This document shows, one piece after another, positions 1 to 4,550 of a stretch of DNA of 5,342 nucleotides (position 1 is its first letter; each line of letters begins with the position of its first letter). Under the pieces are notes generated by a model. It did not search any database and was not told the origin of the DNA. It saw nothing but the letters and a program-made list of their open reading frames with translations. The DNA lies in contig CALMPB010000117.1 in assembly GCA_937871985.1 (NCBI GenBank), forward strand, positions 1-5,342, in the 5' to 3' direction. The stretch is from an uncultured Burkholderiaceae bacterium (GTDB lineage Bacteria; Pseudomonadota; Gammaproteobacteria; Burkholderiales; Burkholderiaceae). Position numbers and translations under genes: made by a program.

Positions 1-436
1 AGCCGAAAGCGCGCATCAGGCCGACTGTGACGAAGCCGCTGGCCATGAACGTCAGGGTCGCGGCTATCGACCGGCGCGAAAGCCGGGAGAGACCGCAGAC
101 GCCGTGACCGCTCGTGCAGCCTGAGCCAAGCCGCGTGCCGAAACCAACGAGCAGCCCGGCAACAACCAGTTGCGGGATCGATCCTATGAAGCTTAGTTCG
201 ACTCCGCCGGAAGTGAGGCTAACCAAGAGCGCTCCCACGGGCAGCCCGATAATGAAGGCGAGCGCTATGGCACGGGGCGCGCCCGTATCGGCAATTCCCG
301 ATGCACGGGCCAGCATGCCGCTTACGCCGGCGATACGGCCAAGGCCCAGCAGCATGATCACGGCAGCGAGCCCGATCAGAAAGCCGCCTGCCAGCCCGGC
401 GACGGGTGCGGCGTGAGGGAAGCCGGGCAGCATCAT
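1..436 (-). CDS. YeeE/YedE family sulfur-compound transporter (3' end outside window)
   Basis: The visible 145 codons encode a very hydrophobic protein with about four membrane segments (roughly residues 10-34, 57-75, 84-99 and 123-140). The best marker is the Gly/Cys-rich block at residues 102-117, RLGSGCTSGHGVCGLSR, with Cys107 and Cys114, typical of the YeeE/YedE (DUF395) family. Members import thiosulfate or related sulfur species across the inner membrane, and conserved cysteines relay the substrate. Many bacteria carry the family as two adjacent genes of about 140 residues each, so this may be nearly complete, with its partner just outside the window; that is inference. The ATG at 436 overlaps the stop of the upstream persulfide dioxygenase gene as ATGA (433-436), which implies translational coupling and one transcript. 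No good Shine-Dalgarno precedes it, consistent with coupling. A second ATG follows immediately. Confidence 0.88.
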   Translation of the reverse strand, partial: MMLPGFPHAAPVAGLAGGFLIGLAAVIMLLGLGRIAGVSGMLARASGIADTGAPRAIALAFIIGLPVGALLVSLTSGGVELSFIGSIPQLVVAGLLVGFGTRLGSGCTSGHGVCGLSRLSRRSIAATLTFMASGFVTVGLMRAFG

Positions 437-1350
437 ACCGCGTTAACCGGGATCTTGAGGTAAGTGACGCCATTGTCCTCGGCCGGCGGCAAGTGCCCGG
501 CGCGCATGTTGACCTGGACCGAGGGCAGGATCAGGCGCGGCATAGCGAGGGTCTTGTCGCGGGCCTCTCGCATGGCGACGAATTCATCTTCGCCCACGCC
601 GTCATGGATATGGACGTTCGCCTTGCGCTCGGCCTCGACGGTGGTTTCCCAGACATAGTTCTTGCGCCCTTCCGGCAGATAATCGTGGCACATGAAGAGG
701 CGTGTTTCCGGAGGCAGCGACAGGAGCCGCATCGCGGACCGGTAGAGTGTGCGTGCGTCGCCGCCGGGAAAATCGGCGCGGGCCGTGCCGTAGTCCGGCA
801 TGAACATGGTATCGCCGACGAAGACGGCGTCGCCGATCACATAGGCGATGCAGGCAGGCGTGTGCCCCGGCACATGCAAAACGGTGACATCGAGATTGCC
901 GATGCCGAAGTGATCGCCATCCTTCCAGAGATGATCGAAGTCGGAACCGTCTCGCTCGAAGTCGATGCCGGCATTAAACAGCTTGCCGAACGTCTGCTGC
1001 ACCGTGACGATATGTTCGCCGATAGCGATTTTCCCGCCCAGTTGCCTCTGCAGGTAGGGCGCTGCCGACAGGTGATCGGCATGGGCATGGGTCTCCAGGT
1101 GCCAGTCAACCGACAACCCCTTCTCCCTGACATAGGCGAGGACCGCGTCTGCCGAGGTGAAGGACGTGCGACCTGACGCCGGATCATAGTCCAGCACACT
1201 GTCGATGATCGCGGCATGTCGGCTCTCGAGATCGTGAACAACATAAGTCACGGTGAACGTCGGCTCGTCGAAGAACGCCTTGATCTGCGGAACGCCGGCC
1301 TGCGCGGCAGAGATTTGCGACGAGGCGGCTGCGAGAGCGGGGTCGGTCAC
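433..1350 (-). CDS. Persulfide dioxygenase-like metallo-beta-lactamase-fold hydrolase (Blh type)
   Basis: Counting from the most upstream in-frame ATG (1380, 315 codons), the metal motif THAHADH lies at residues 97-103, PGHT at 171-174, GDT at 189-191 and CHDY at 231-234. In ETHE1-like persulfide dioxygenases the mononuclear iron is held by equivalents of His98, His173 and Asp190. The family oxidises glutathione persulfide to sulfite in the cytoplasm. The segments around DYGTARADFPGGD and the C-terminal LPSVQVNMRAG block match the Blh branch of the BigR regulon, but no rhodanese-type domain is fused here. Start choice: GTG at 1350 has GAGG six bases upstream. ATG 1362 has no ribosome site. 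ATG 1380 lies inside the operator and probably upstream of the transcript start, and its nearest AAGGAG is 18 bases away. The downstream transporter overlaps by ATGA. Function is confident; the exact start is not. Confidence 0.9.
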   Translation of the reverse strand: MTDPALAAASSQISAAQAGVPQIKAFFDEPTFTVTYVVHDLESRHAAIIDSVLDYDPASGRTSFTSADAVLAYVREKGLSVDWHLETHAHADHLSAAPYLQRQLGGKIAIGEHIVTVQQTFGKLFNAGIDFERDGSDFDHLWKDGDHFGIGNLDVTVLHVPGHTPACIAYVIGDAVFVGDTMFMPDYGTARADFPGGDARTLYRSAMRLLSLPPETRLFMCHDYLPEGRKNYVWETTVEAERKANVHIHDGVGEDEFVAMREARDKTLAMPRLILPSVQVNMRAGHLPPAEDNGVTYLKIPVNAV

Positions 1351-1360
1351 GGAAAACCTC

Positions 1361-1395
1361 ATAAATTCATATTTACACATATCGTGTAATCGAAT
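1361..1395. promoter_or_regulatory. AT-rich operator with two overlapping dyads between the divergent operons
   Basis: Two perfect inverted repeats share bases here: TAAAT-N4-ATTTA at 1362-1375 and TTACAC-N5-GTGTAA at 1373-1389. Outer ATTC (1365-1368) and GAAT (1392-1395) are nearly symmetric about the same centre. AT-rich dyads of this size are typical binding sites of ArsR-family repressors such as BigR and SqrR, and a gene for such a protein is the second gene of the rightward operon. The dyads overlap predicted promoter elements for both directions, so one bound dimer could silence both operons. Binding by the encoded ArsR protein is inferred from context. Confidence 0.6.
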
Positions 1396-1400
1396 AATCT
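1372..1400 (+). promoter_or_regulatory. Predicted sigma70-type promoter for the peroxiredoxin-arsR operon
   Basis: A -35-like TTTACA (1372-1377) matches the consensus at five of six positions. A -10 candidate is TAATCT (1395-1400) at 17 bp, or AATAAT (1393-1398), closer to consensus but only 15 bp away. The -35 lies within the TTACAC-N5-GTGTAA operator. The peroxiredoxin start codon follows about 40 bp downstream. Called by eye. Confidence 0.4.
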
Positions 1401-1411
1401 CCTTGCGTCAA
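1383..1411 (-). promoter_or_regulatory. Predicted promoter for the persulfide dioxygenase-yeeE operon
   Basis: Read on the minus strand, TTGACG (1411-1406) is a good -35. Seventeen bases later TACACG (1388-1383) is a weak -10 that falls inside the right arm of the operator dyad. Transcription would begin near 1376, leaving a leader of about 26 bases before the preferred GTG start at 1350. The weak -10 makes this a moderate prediction. Confidence 0.35.
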
Positions 1412-1437
1412 GCGGCGGGAGCGTCGAAGGAAACGTC

Positions 1438-2061
1438 ATGGAAATCGCTCACAAAACGGAAAGCCGCTCACCACGCATCGGGGAAAACGCGCCGGATTTC
1501 CGCGCCCGCTCGACGGGAGGCGAAATCCAGCTCTCCAAGCTTCGCGGACGGTGGGTGATTTTCTTCTCCCATCCTGCCGATTTCACACCTGTCTGCAGCA
1601 CGGAATTCGCCGAACTCGCCCGGCGTCAGTCGGAATTTGACGCCCTCGAGACGTCACTGTTGGGGCTATCAGTCGACAGCCTTTATTCGCATTTGGCGTG
1701 GGTCCGGGCGATCCGTGAGACGCTGGACGCCGATGTCCGCTTTCCCATAATCGAAGATCCGAGCATGGCGATCGGGCGTGCCTATGGCATGATCGACGAG
1801 CAATCGGCCGACAGCATGGCGATGCGCTCGACTTTCTTCATCGACCCTGAAGGCATCATCAGAGCGATTACCTGCTATCCCCATAATGTGGGGCGTTCGG
1901 TTGATGAGATGCTGCGGATGCTTAAGGCGTTGAAGGCTGTGAGCAATGCCCAAACCCTGGCTCCTGAAGGATGGCGCGAAGGGAAACCGTTACTCAGTCC
2001 CCCTTCCGACATTGCTGAAGATCGCGAGGACTGGTTCTGCCGCTTCGTGGACGCGCCATGA
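1438..2061 (+). CDS. Prx6-type (1-Cys-like) peroxiredoxin, AhpC/TSA family
   Basis: This 207-residue cytoplasmic protein carries the peroxiredoxin active site PxxxTxxC as PADFTPVC at 46-53. Cys53 is the peroxidatic cysteine, Thr50 assists it, and Arg130 in the RSTFFIDP block is the probable catalytic arginine. The C-terminal part (YPHNVGRSVDEMLR, then the long tail ending DWFCRF) is typical of the Prx6 branch, usually 200-220 residues. It would reduce hydrogen peroxide and organic peroxides, and possibly persulfides. Cys146 and Cys201 are extra; Cys201 sits where some archaeal Prx6 enzymes have a resolving cysteine, so a 2-Cys cycle is possible (inference). AAGG (1427-1430) precedes the ATG at suitable spacing. 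Its stop overlaps the arsR start as ATGA (2058-2061). It is divergent from the persulfide dioxygenase gene and shares its operator region. Confidence 0.92.
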   Translation: MEIAHKTESRSPRIGENAPDFRARSTGGEIQLSKLRGRWVIFFSHPADFTPVCSTEFAELARRQSEFDALETSLLGLSVDSLYSHLAWVRAIRETLDADVRFPIIEDPSMAIGRAYGMIDEQSADSMAMRSTFFIDPEGIIRAITCYPHNVGRSVDEMLRMLKALKAVSNAQTLAPEGWREGKPLLSPPSDIAEDREDWFCRFVDAP

Positions 2062-2450
2062 CGGCCGCGTTTTACGAGGACCGCGATGCTGCGACCGTCG
2101 CATCCGACAAGCTCAAGGTCTTTGCGCAACCTCAACGCCTCATGATCCTCTCCTGCCTGTTGCGCGGTGAGCGCAACGTGTCGGAAATCGGTGAAGCAAC
2201 CGAGATCGCTCAGCCAGCACTAAGCCAGCAGCTTGGCGAATTGCGCCGCGCCAATCTCGTTCAAACGCGTAAGGAGGCCAAGCTGGTCTGGTATGCACTT
2301 GCCGACGAGAGCGTCGCTTTGTGTGTTAGAACCATGGAAGCGATTTTCGGAGGTTTGGGCAAAGTCGACGATCTGCGCACACTTTCGCATCCGACGAAGC
2401 GCCCACCGTCTCCAGAGGGCGTTGCCGGCTTCGCTCAAATTATCGATTGA
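2058..2450 (+). CDS. ArsR/SmtB-family winged-helix repressor, BigR/SqrR-like
   Basis: This 130-residue protein has the ArsR-family HTH: an entry helix with QPQRLMIL (24-31), the GERNVSEIGEAT segment (37-48), recognition helix QPALSQQLGELRRANLV (52-68), and wing RKEAKLVWYALAD (71-83). QPALSQQL and this wing are typical of the persulfide-sensing BigR/SqrR group, which represses sulfide and persulfide detoxification genes until two cysteines form a tetrasulfide link. The gene overlaps the peroxiredoxin gene by ATGA and so is probably autoregulated at the shared divergent operator. Only two cysteines exist, Cys33 and Cys89, 56 residues apart. From memory of the family, the sensor cysteines lie 66 apart after MIL and in a late LFC motif; Ser32 and Gly98 occupy those places. 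Family assignment is firm; the inducer is not. The tail after about residue 108 is proline-rich and probably disordered. Confidence 0.9.
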   Translation: MTAAFYEDRDAATVASDKLKVFAQPQRLMILSCLLRGERNVSEIGEATEIAQPALSQQLGELRRANLVQTRKEAKLVWYALADESVALCVRTMEAIFGGLGKVDDLRTLSHPTKRPPSPEGVAGFAQIID

Positions 2451-2470
2451 AATTTTCTGCCGCAAATTTC
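2449..2470. repeat. AT-rich inverted repeat at the arsR stop codon
   Basis: GAAATTT (2449-2455) and AAATTTC (2464-2470) form a perfect seven-base dyad with an eight-base spacer that begins within the arsR stop codon. The stem is weak and no T-run follows, so it is a poor intrinsic terminator. It could be a secondary protein-binding site or only mark the operon end. Confidence 0.35.
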
Positions 2471-2496
2471 TAGGCTTCGAAGTTAAAAGGGGCGCA

Positions 2497-2580
2497 ATGA
2501 AATTCGGTTCACGGCAGCTTGGGTATGTCCGGCGCCCCCCCCCCACTCGCCACCTAAGCGCGGCCGTATGGGTTTGCTAA
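2497..2580 (+). CDS. Possible 27-residue small ORF crossed by a C10 run (doubtful)
   Basis: An ATG at 2497 is preceded by AAAAGGGG a few bases upstream and opens a 27-codon frame ending in TAA at 2580. The peptide is basic and proline-rich and resembles no family I know. Ten consecutive C bases at 2535-2544 encode most of the prolines, so a change in run length would shift the frame. The good ribosome site is the only positive evidence; chance is a reasonable alternative. Confidence 0.2.
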   Translation: MKFGSRQLGYVRRPPPTRHLSAAVWVC

Positions 2581-2662
2581 GACGCCTGAGAACGCAAATC
2601 GCAGCTTGTATCGATCCCGCACCGGTTTCACTATCGTCCTAGTAACTATAGGGAGAGATAAA

Positions 2663-3058
2663 TTGCTGTTCCACACGATGGTAGGCTCTAACGACATCGA
2701 GCGCTCGCGGCGGTTCTACGACGCGGTTTTGAGTGTTCTCGGCGTGCCAGAGCCGATGATCAACATCGCGGGAAGCGGACATACGCGCCTTTTCTACCCG
2801 AACCAGGGCGGAACCAACTTCATCGTCACCCAGCCAATCAACGATGAACCCGCCACCGTGGCGAATGGTAGCACCGTCGCTTTCTCATGCAATTCGCCCG
2901 AGCAAGTTCGGCAATTTCATGACGTAGCCGTAGCCAACGGCGGGACGTCGATCGAGGACGGTCCTGGGCCGCGGGAGTCCGCGATGGGAACTATCCACCT
3001 GACCTATGTGCGCGATCCCGACGGCAACAAGCTTTGCGGAATCCACATCCCCGGATAA
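2663..3058 (+). CDS. VOC-superfamily (glyoxalase/bleomycin-resistance fold) protein
   Basis: This predicted 131-residue protein has two beta-alpha-beta-beta-beta modules of the vicinal oxygen chelate fold. The N-terminal FHTMVGSNDIERSRRFYDAV (3-22) and C-terminal YVRDPDGNKL (115-124) are hallmark motifs. His4 and His128 are candidate metal ligands. Relatives include glyoxalase I-like lyases, dioxygenases and resistance proteins, and many small stand-alone members like this have no known substrate. Start choice: TTG at 2663 has GGGAG (2651-2655) seven bases upstream, and the family motif begins immediately after it. The frame remains open back to another TTG at 2606, but those 19 extra residues do not look like the family and have no ribosome site. 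It stands alone, 212 bp after arsR, with no clear promoter. Any link to the sulfur module is only by proximity. Confidence 0.82.
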   Translation: MLFHTMVGSNDIERSRRFYDAVLSVLGVPEPMINIAGSGHTRLFYPNQGGTNFIVTQPINDEPATVANGSTVAFSCNSPEQVRQFHDVAVANGGTSIEDGPGPRESAMGTIHLTYVRDPDGNKLCGIHIPG

Positions 3059-3076
3059 AGTTTTTCATCCTCTCTA

Positions 3077-3117
3077 GACCGGTTCAACGAGCGATCAGAC
3101 GTTTCGCTTGTCCGGTC
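3077..3117. repeat. Hairpin downstream of the VOC gene
   Basis: GACCGG (3077-3082) pairs with CCGGTC (3112-3117), and inside it AGCGA (3090-3094) pairs with TCGCT (3104-3108) around a nine-base loop. The two stems are separated by an asymmetric internal loop. It starts 18 bases after the VOC stop codon and could act as a transcript 3' end or processing structure, but no T-run follows on the plus strand, so a standard intrinsic terminator is unlikely. Confidence 0.35.
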
Positions 3118-3159
3118 AGCCTTTCACCACGAGTACTCAAATGAGCCGCCGATGACTTA

Positions 3160-3300
3160 TCGGGAGAGGGGCATGGCAGCTTCAGGCGAAACCAGACGTT
3201 CAAGCCTGTGCTGCTGAACGGCGTAATCTGGTCGCGAGCTGCCGGAACCGGACGGTCTGAACCTAGGGACCGAGATTCGATCGCTGAGCGTCTCCTAAGG
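3160..3300 (+). pseudogene. Possible decayed IS5-type transposase N-terminal fragment
   Basis: One frame reads NQTFKPVLLNGVIW, which resembles the N-terminal NxxFxxxxLNGVxW block of IS5-family transposases. That block is normally followed by a Gly/Ala-Pro-Trp-Arg segment and then a DLPERYG motif. Just after the tryptophan, in another frame, the DNA reads ELPEPDG and continues to a stop at about 3297. Such an arrangement fits a fragment with an internal deletion of about 20 bases and no catalytic DDE region. No terminal inverted repeats or target duplications were found. The resemblance is short and judged by eye, so it may be chance. Confidence 0.28.
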
Positions 3301-3546
3301 GTCGAAAGCAGAACTCACCGGCGCCAAACGTCAATTCTAGAATGCGGAAGGTCCGTTGGTGATGGCAACACTAAAGTGACCAGGTAGGCTATATAATTCC
3401 ACTGAGGGCTTGCCCATCGTCATCTCCTGTCCTCGAAGTTAGGATTGTAGACATCCAGCAATGTAAAGGTCGCTCAACCCTTCTAAACGGGGCGCCGTAG
3501 TCATTTAACTTTTAACAGTCGGGAATGTGCGTTAAGGTCATCCACT

Positions 3547-3804
3547 ATGACCACTACTTTTCGCATTGCCAGACTGAAGCCAGAGAGCAGTCGATCCGCA
3601 AGGTTAATGGCTGCAGCGCAGGATATAGAGCGCCTCCGCGCAGCTTTTGGTAGTGCCCATATTCTCGCTGACGATAACACGATTTTTGATGCTTGGGCTC
3701 GTCACTCAGAAGAACATGCCGCATCTTGGCTCGCATTGTACCGTTCAGATGATGAGAATTTAGCAGCATTGTTGAGACATGTTGAGTTGGACGCTTCGCC
3801 TTGA
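3547..3804 (+). CDS. Hypothetical small protein, 85 residues
   Basis: I do not recognise this protein. It has a basic, Ser/Arg-rich first 20 residues, then probable helices at 21-35 and 45-78, the latter acidic with several His and Trp (DAWARHSEEHAASWLALY at 48-65). No signal peptide, membrane segment or cysteine is present. The ATG has AAGG (3534-3537) upstream at good spacing, and the upstream region is AT-rich and promoter-like. A 104-codon frame on the opposite strand overlaps it but has no ribosome site and an unnatural composition. The stop codon lies inside a strong hairpin. The gene converges on the 96-residue gene 88 bp downstream. Codon use is less GC-rich than in the left module, which suggests acquired DNA. 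Confidence 0.55.
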   Translation: MTTTFRIARLKPESSRSARLMAAAQDIERLRAAFGSAHILADDNTIFDAWARHSEEHAASWLALYRSDDENLAALLRHVELDASP

Positions 3805-3813
3805 AAGGCGGAG
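3794..3813. repeat. Hairpin spanning the stop codon of the 85-residue ORF
   Basis: CTTCGCCTT (3794-3802) can pair with AAGGCGGAG (3805-3813), nine pairs including one G-U, with a minimal loop that contains part of the TGA stop. It lies between two convergent genes. No T-run follows in either direction, so it may be a transcript-end stabiliser or weak terminator. Confidence 0.35.
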
Positions 3814-3892
3814 TGACAAGCCGGCAGACTTTGTGAGCTGATAAGAAAAGAAAGTGGCCGATAAACACCTGCTGAGATAGTAGATTTTATAT

Positions 3893-4183
3893 CTATAGGG
3901 CATGAGATCGCCGCGCTGTTGTATTTTTTTCGAATCCAGGCTTCACGTCCGTATCAATTATAGAAAAAACTGTCCGTTTCACACCTGTGAACTCAATCAA
4001 TTCAAACGGAGCGCCCGTCTCCTGGTCTTGAAATTCAAGATGGTACTGTCCTTTGGCAGGATTTATATAAATGTTTGAACCTCGGATGCAGTCGGCACCA
4101 TTTGCTACAAGTGTATCCACAATACGCTGGATTGCAGCTACGAATTCTTCCGGCGTATAAGTTCCAGCCATCTTGATGCGCAC
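3893..4183 (-). CDS. Hypothetical small protein, 96 residues, GTG start
   Basis: The function is not recognised. The start is clear: AAGGAGG (4197-4191) lies seven bases before GTG at 4183, one of the strongest ribosome sites in the window; an ATG at 4210 upstream has none. The sequence looks like a small alpha/beta protein: a strand, helix YTPEEFVAAIQRIVDTLVANG (residues 9-29, split here by a hydrophobic face), a CIRGSNIYIN strand region, then a beta-rich middle ending near VFSIID. It is soluble, with a single Cys and no signal. Seven A bases (TTTTTTT at 3924-3930 on the plus strand) fall in the last codons, so the final tail TTARRSHAL could reflect a frameshift. Codon use is notably more AT-rich than in the flanking core genes. 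A large inverted-repeat structure lies directly upstream and could be its leader. Confidence 0.72.
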   Translation of the reverse strand: MRIKMAGTYTPEEFVAAIQRIVDTLVANGADCIRGSNIYINPAKGQYHLEFQDQETGAPFELIEFTGVKRTVFSIIDTDVKPGFEKNTTARRSHAL

Positions 4184-4214
4184 TGTGCTACCTCCTTGGG
4201 CGACCTTCATAGCC

Positions 4215-4341
4215 GGGCCGTGGTAACACTAGGACGGAATCCAGTGCGCCGCCGTCTTTAGGCGGGGCCTTGGACATGCACGACGGCGACCCGGCCAGTG
4301 TCCTGGCCAAGGTTCCGTCATGATCGAGGTTACCACGCCCC
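4215..4341. repeat. Complex imperfect palindrome, about 120 bp
   Basis: Outer arms CGTGGTAAC (4219-4227) and GTTACCACG (4329-4337) are perfect over nine bases and extend outward with one gap. Next inward, GACGGAA (4233-4239) pairs with TTCCGTC (4313-4319), extended by CC/GG across a bulged base. Inside are hairpins CCGCC-N7-GGCGG (4249-4265) and GGCCAG-N4-CTGGCC (4293-4308), plus a competing pair GCCGTC (4251-4256) with GACGGC (4282-4287). The whole forms a stem that branches into two hairpins. No open frame with family resemblance fills it. Options are a MITE-like element, a protein or recombinase site, or a structured leader for the 96-residue gene whose ribosome site begins about 20 bp away. 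Confidence 0.6.
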
Positions 4342-4343
4342 GC

Positions 4344-4438
4344 GTCGCCTTTTTCGCGACGAATGCACTCCTATTGCAGCGTAGCCCGCATTTGTCATCC
4401 CTCTCGCTGTTTTCGCGACAATTAATGCTCATGCACTC
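4344..4438. repeat. Two direct repeats with internal dyad, 59 bp apart
   Basis: The 17-base units at 4344-4360 and 4403-4419 match at 14 positions. Both end in TTTTCGCGAC and both contain TCGC-N7-GCGA dyad symmetry. Each is followed by ATGCACTC (4363-4370 and 4431-4438), at slightly different distance. Repeated dyads with conserved spacing suggest binding sites for a dimeric protein such as a resolvase or repressor. None is encoded in the window. Confidence 0.5.
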
Positions 4439-4550
4439 TTGTGGCGCGGTGAGCGCCTGGGGAGCAATTATGCTGAGTACCTTATCGAATCTAAGCTGCT
4501 GACCAGGGGGCAACTGAAATCAACTCCGGATAATTTGTTGCTGTACATAA

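Larger units (their letters stand above)
3059..3546. other. Gene-poor accessory stretch with no intact gene
   Basis: These 488 bp between the VOC gene and the 85-residue ORF contain no convincing reading frame. GC content appears lower and stops are scattered in all frames. I see a hairpin near the left end (3077-3117), a possible decayed transposase fragment (about 3160-3300), and an isolated TATAAT (3392-3397) with no matching -35. Confidence 0.6.

Noticed and set aside
406..1176. 256-codon frame on the plus strand.
   Set aside because: It lies entirely antisense to the persulfide dioxygenase gene, whose catalytic motifs are intact; the frame is a product of GC-rich codon use.
2647..2658. 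Match to the downstream half of the T7 promoter (CTATAGGGAGA).
   Set aside because: The upstream recognition half of the T7 promoter is not present. The GGGAG is better explained as the ribosome site for the TTG start at 2663.
3077..3117. Rho-independent terminator for the VOC gene.
   Set aside because: A hairpin is present but no T-run follows on the plus strand; the T-rich stretch at 3060-3065 lies before the stem, so it is reported only as a hairpin.
3392..3397. Perfect TATAAT as a promoter.
   Set aside because: No acceptable -35 at 16-18 bp upstream, and no gene starts within 140 bp downstream.
3554..3868. 104-codon frame on the minus strand over the 85-residue ORF.
   Set aside because: No ribosome site, odd composition rich in His, Lys and Cys, and it competes with a better-supported gene on the plus strand.
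4229..4513. 94-codon frame on the minus strand across the palindrome and repeats.
   Set aside because: Its content is set by the inverted repeats and it has no family resemblance or ribosome site.
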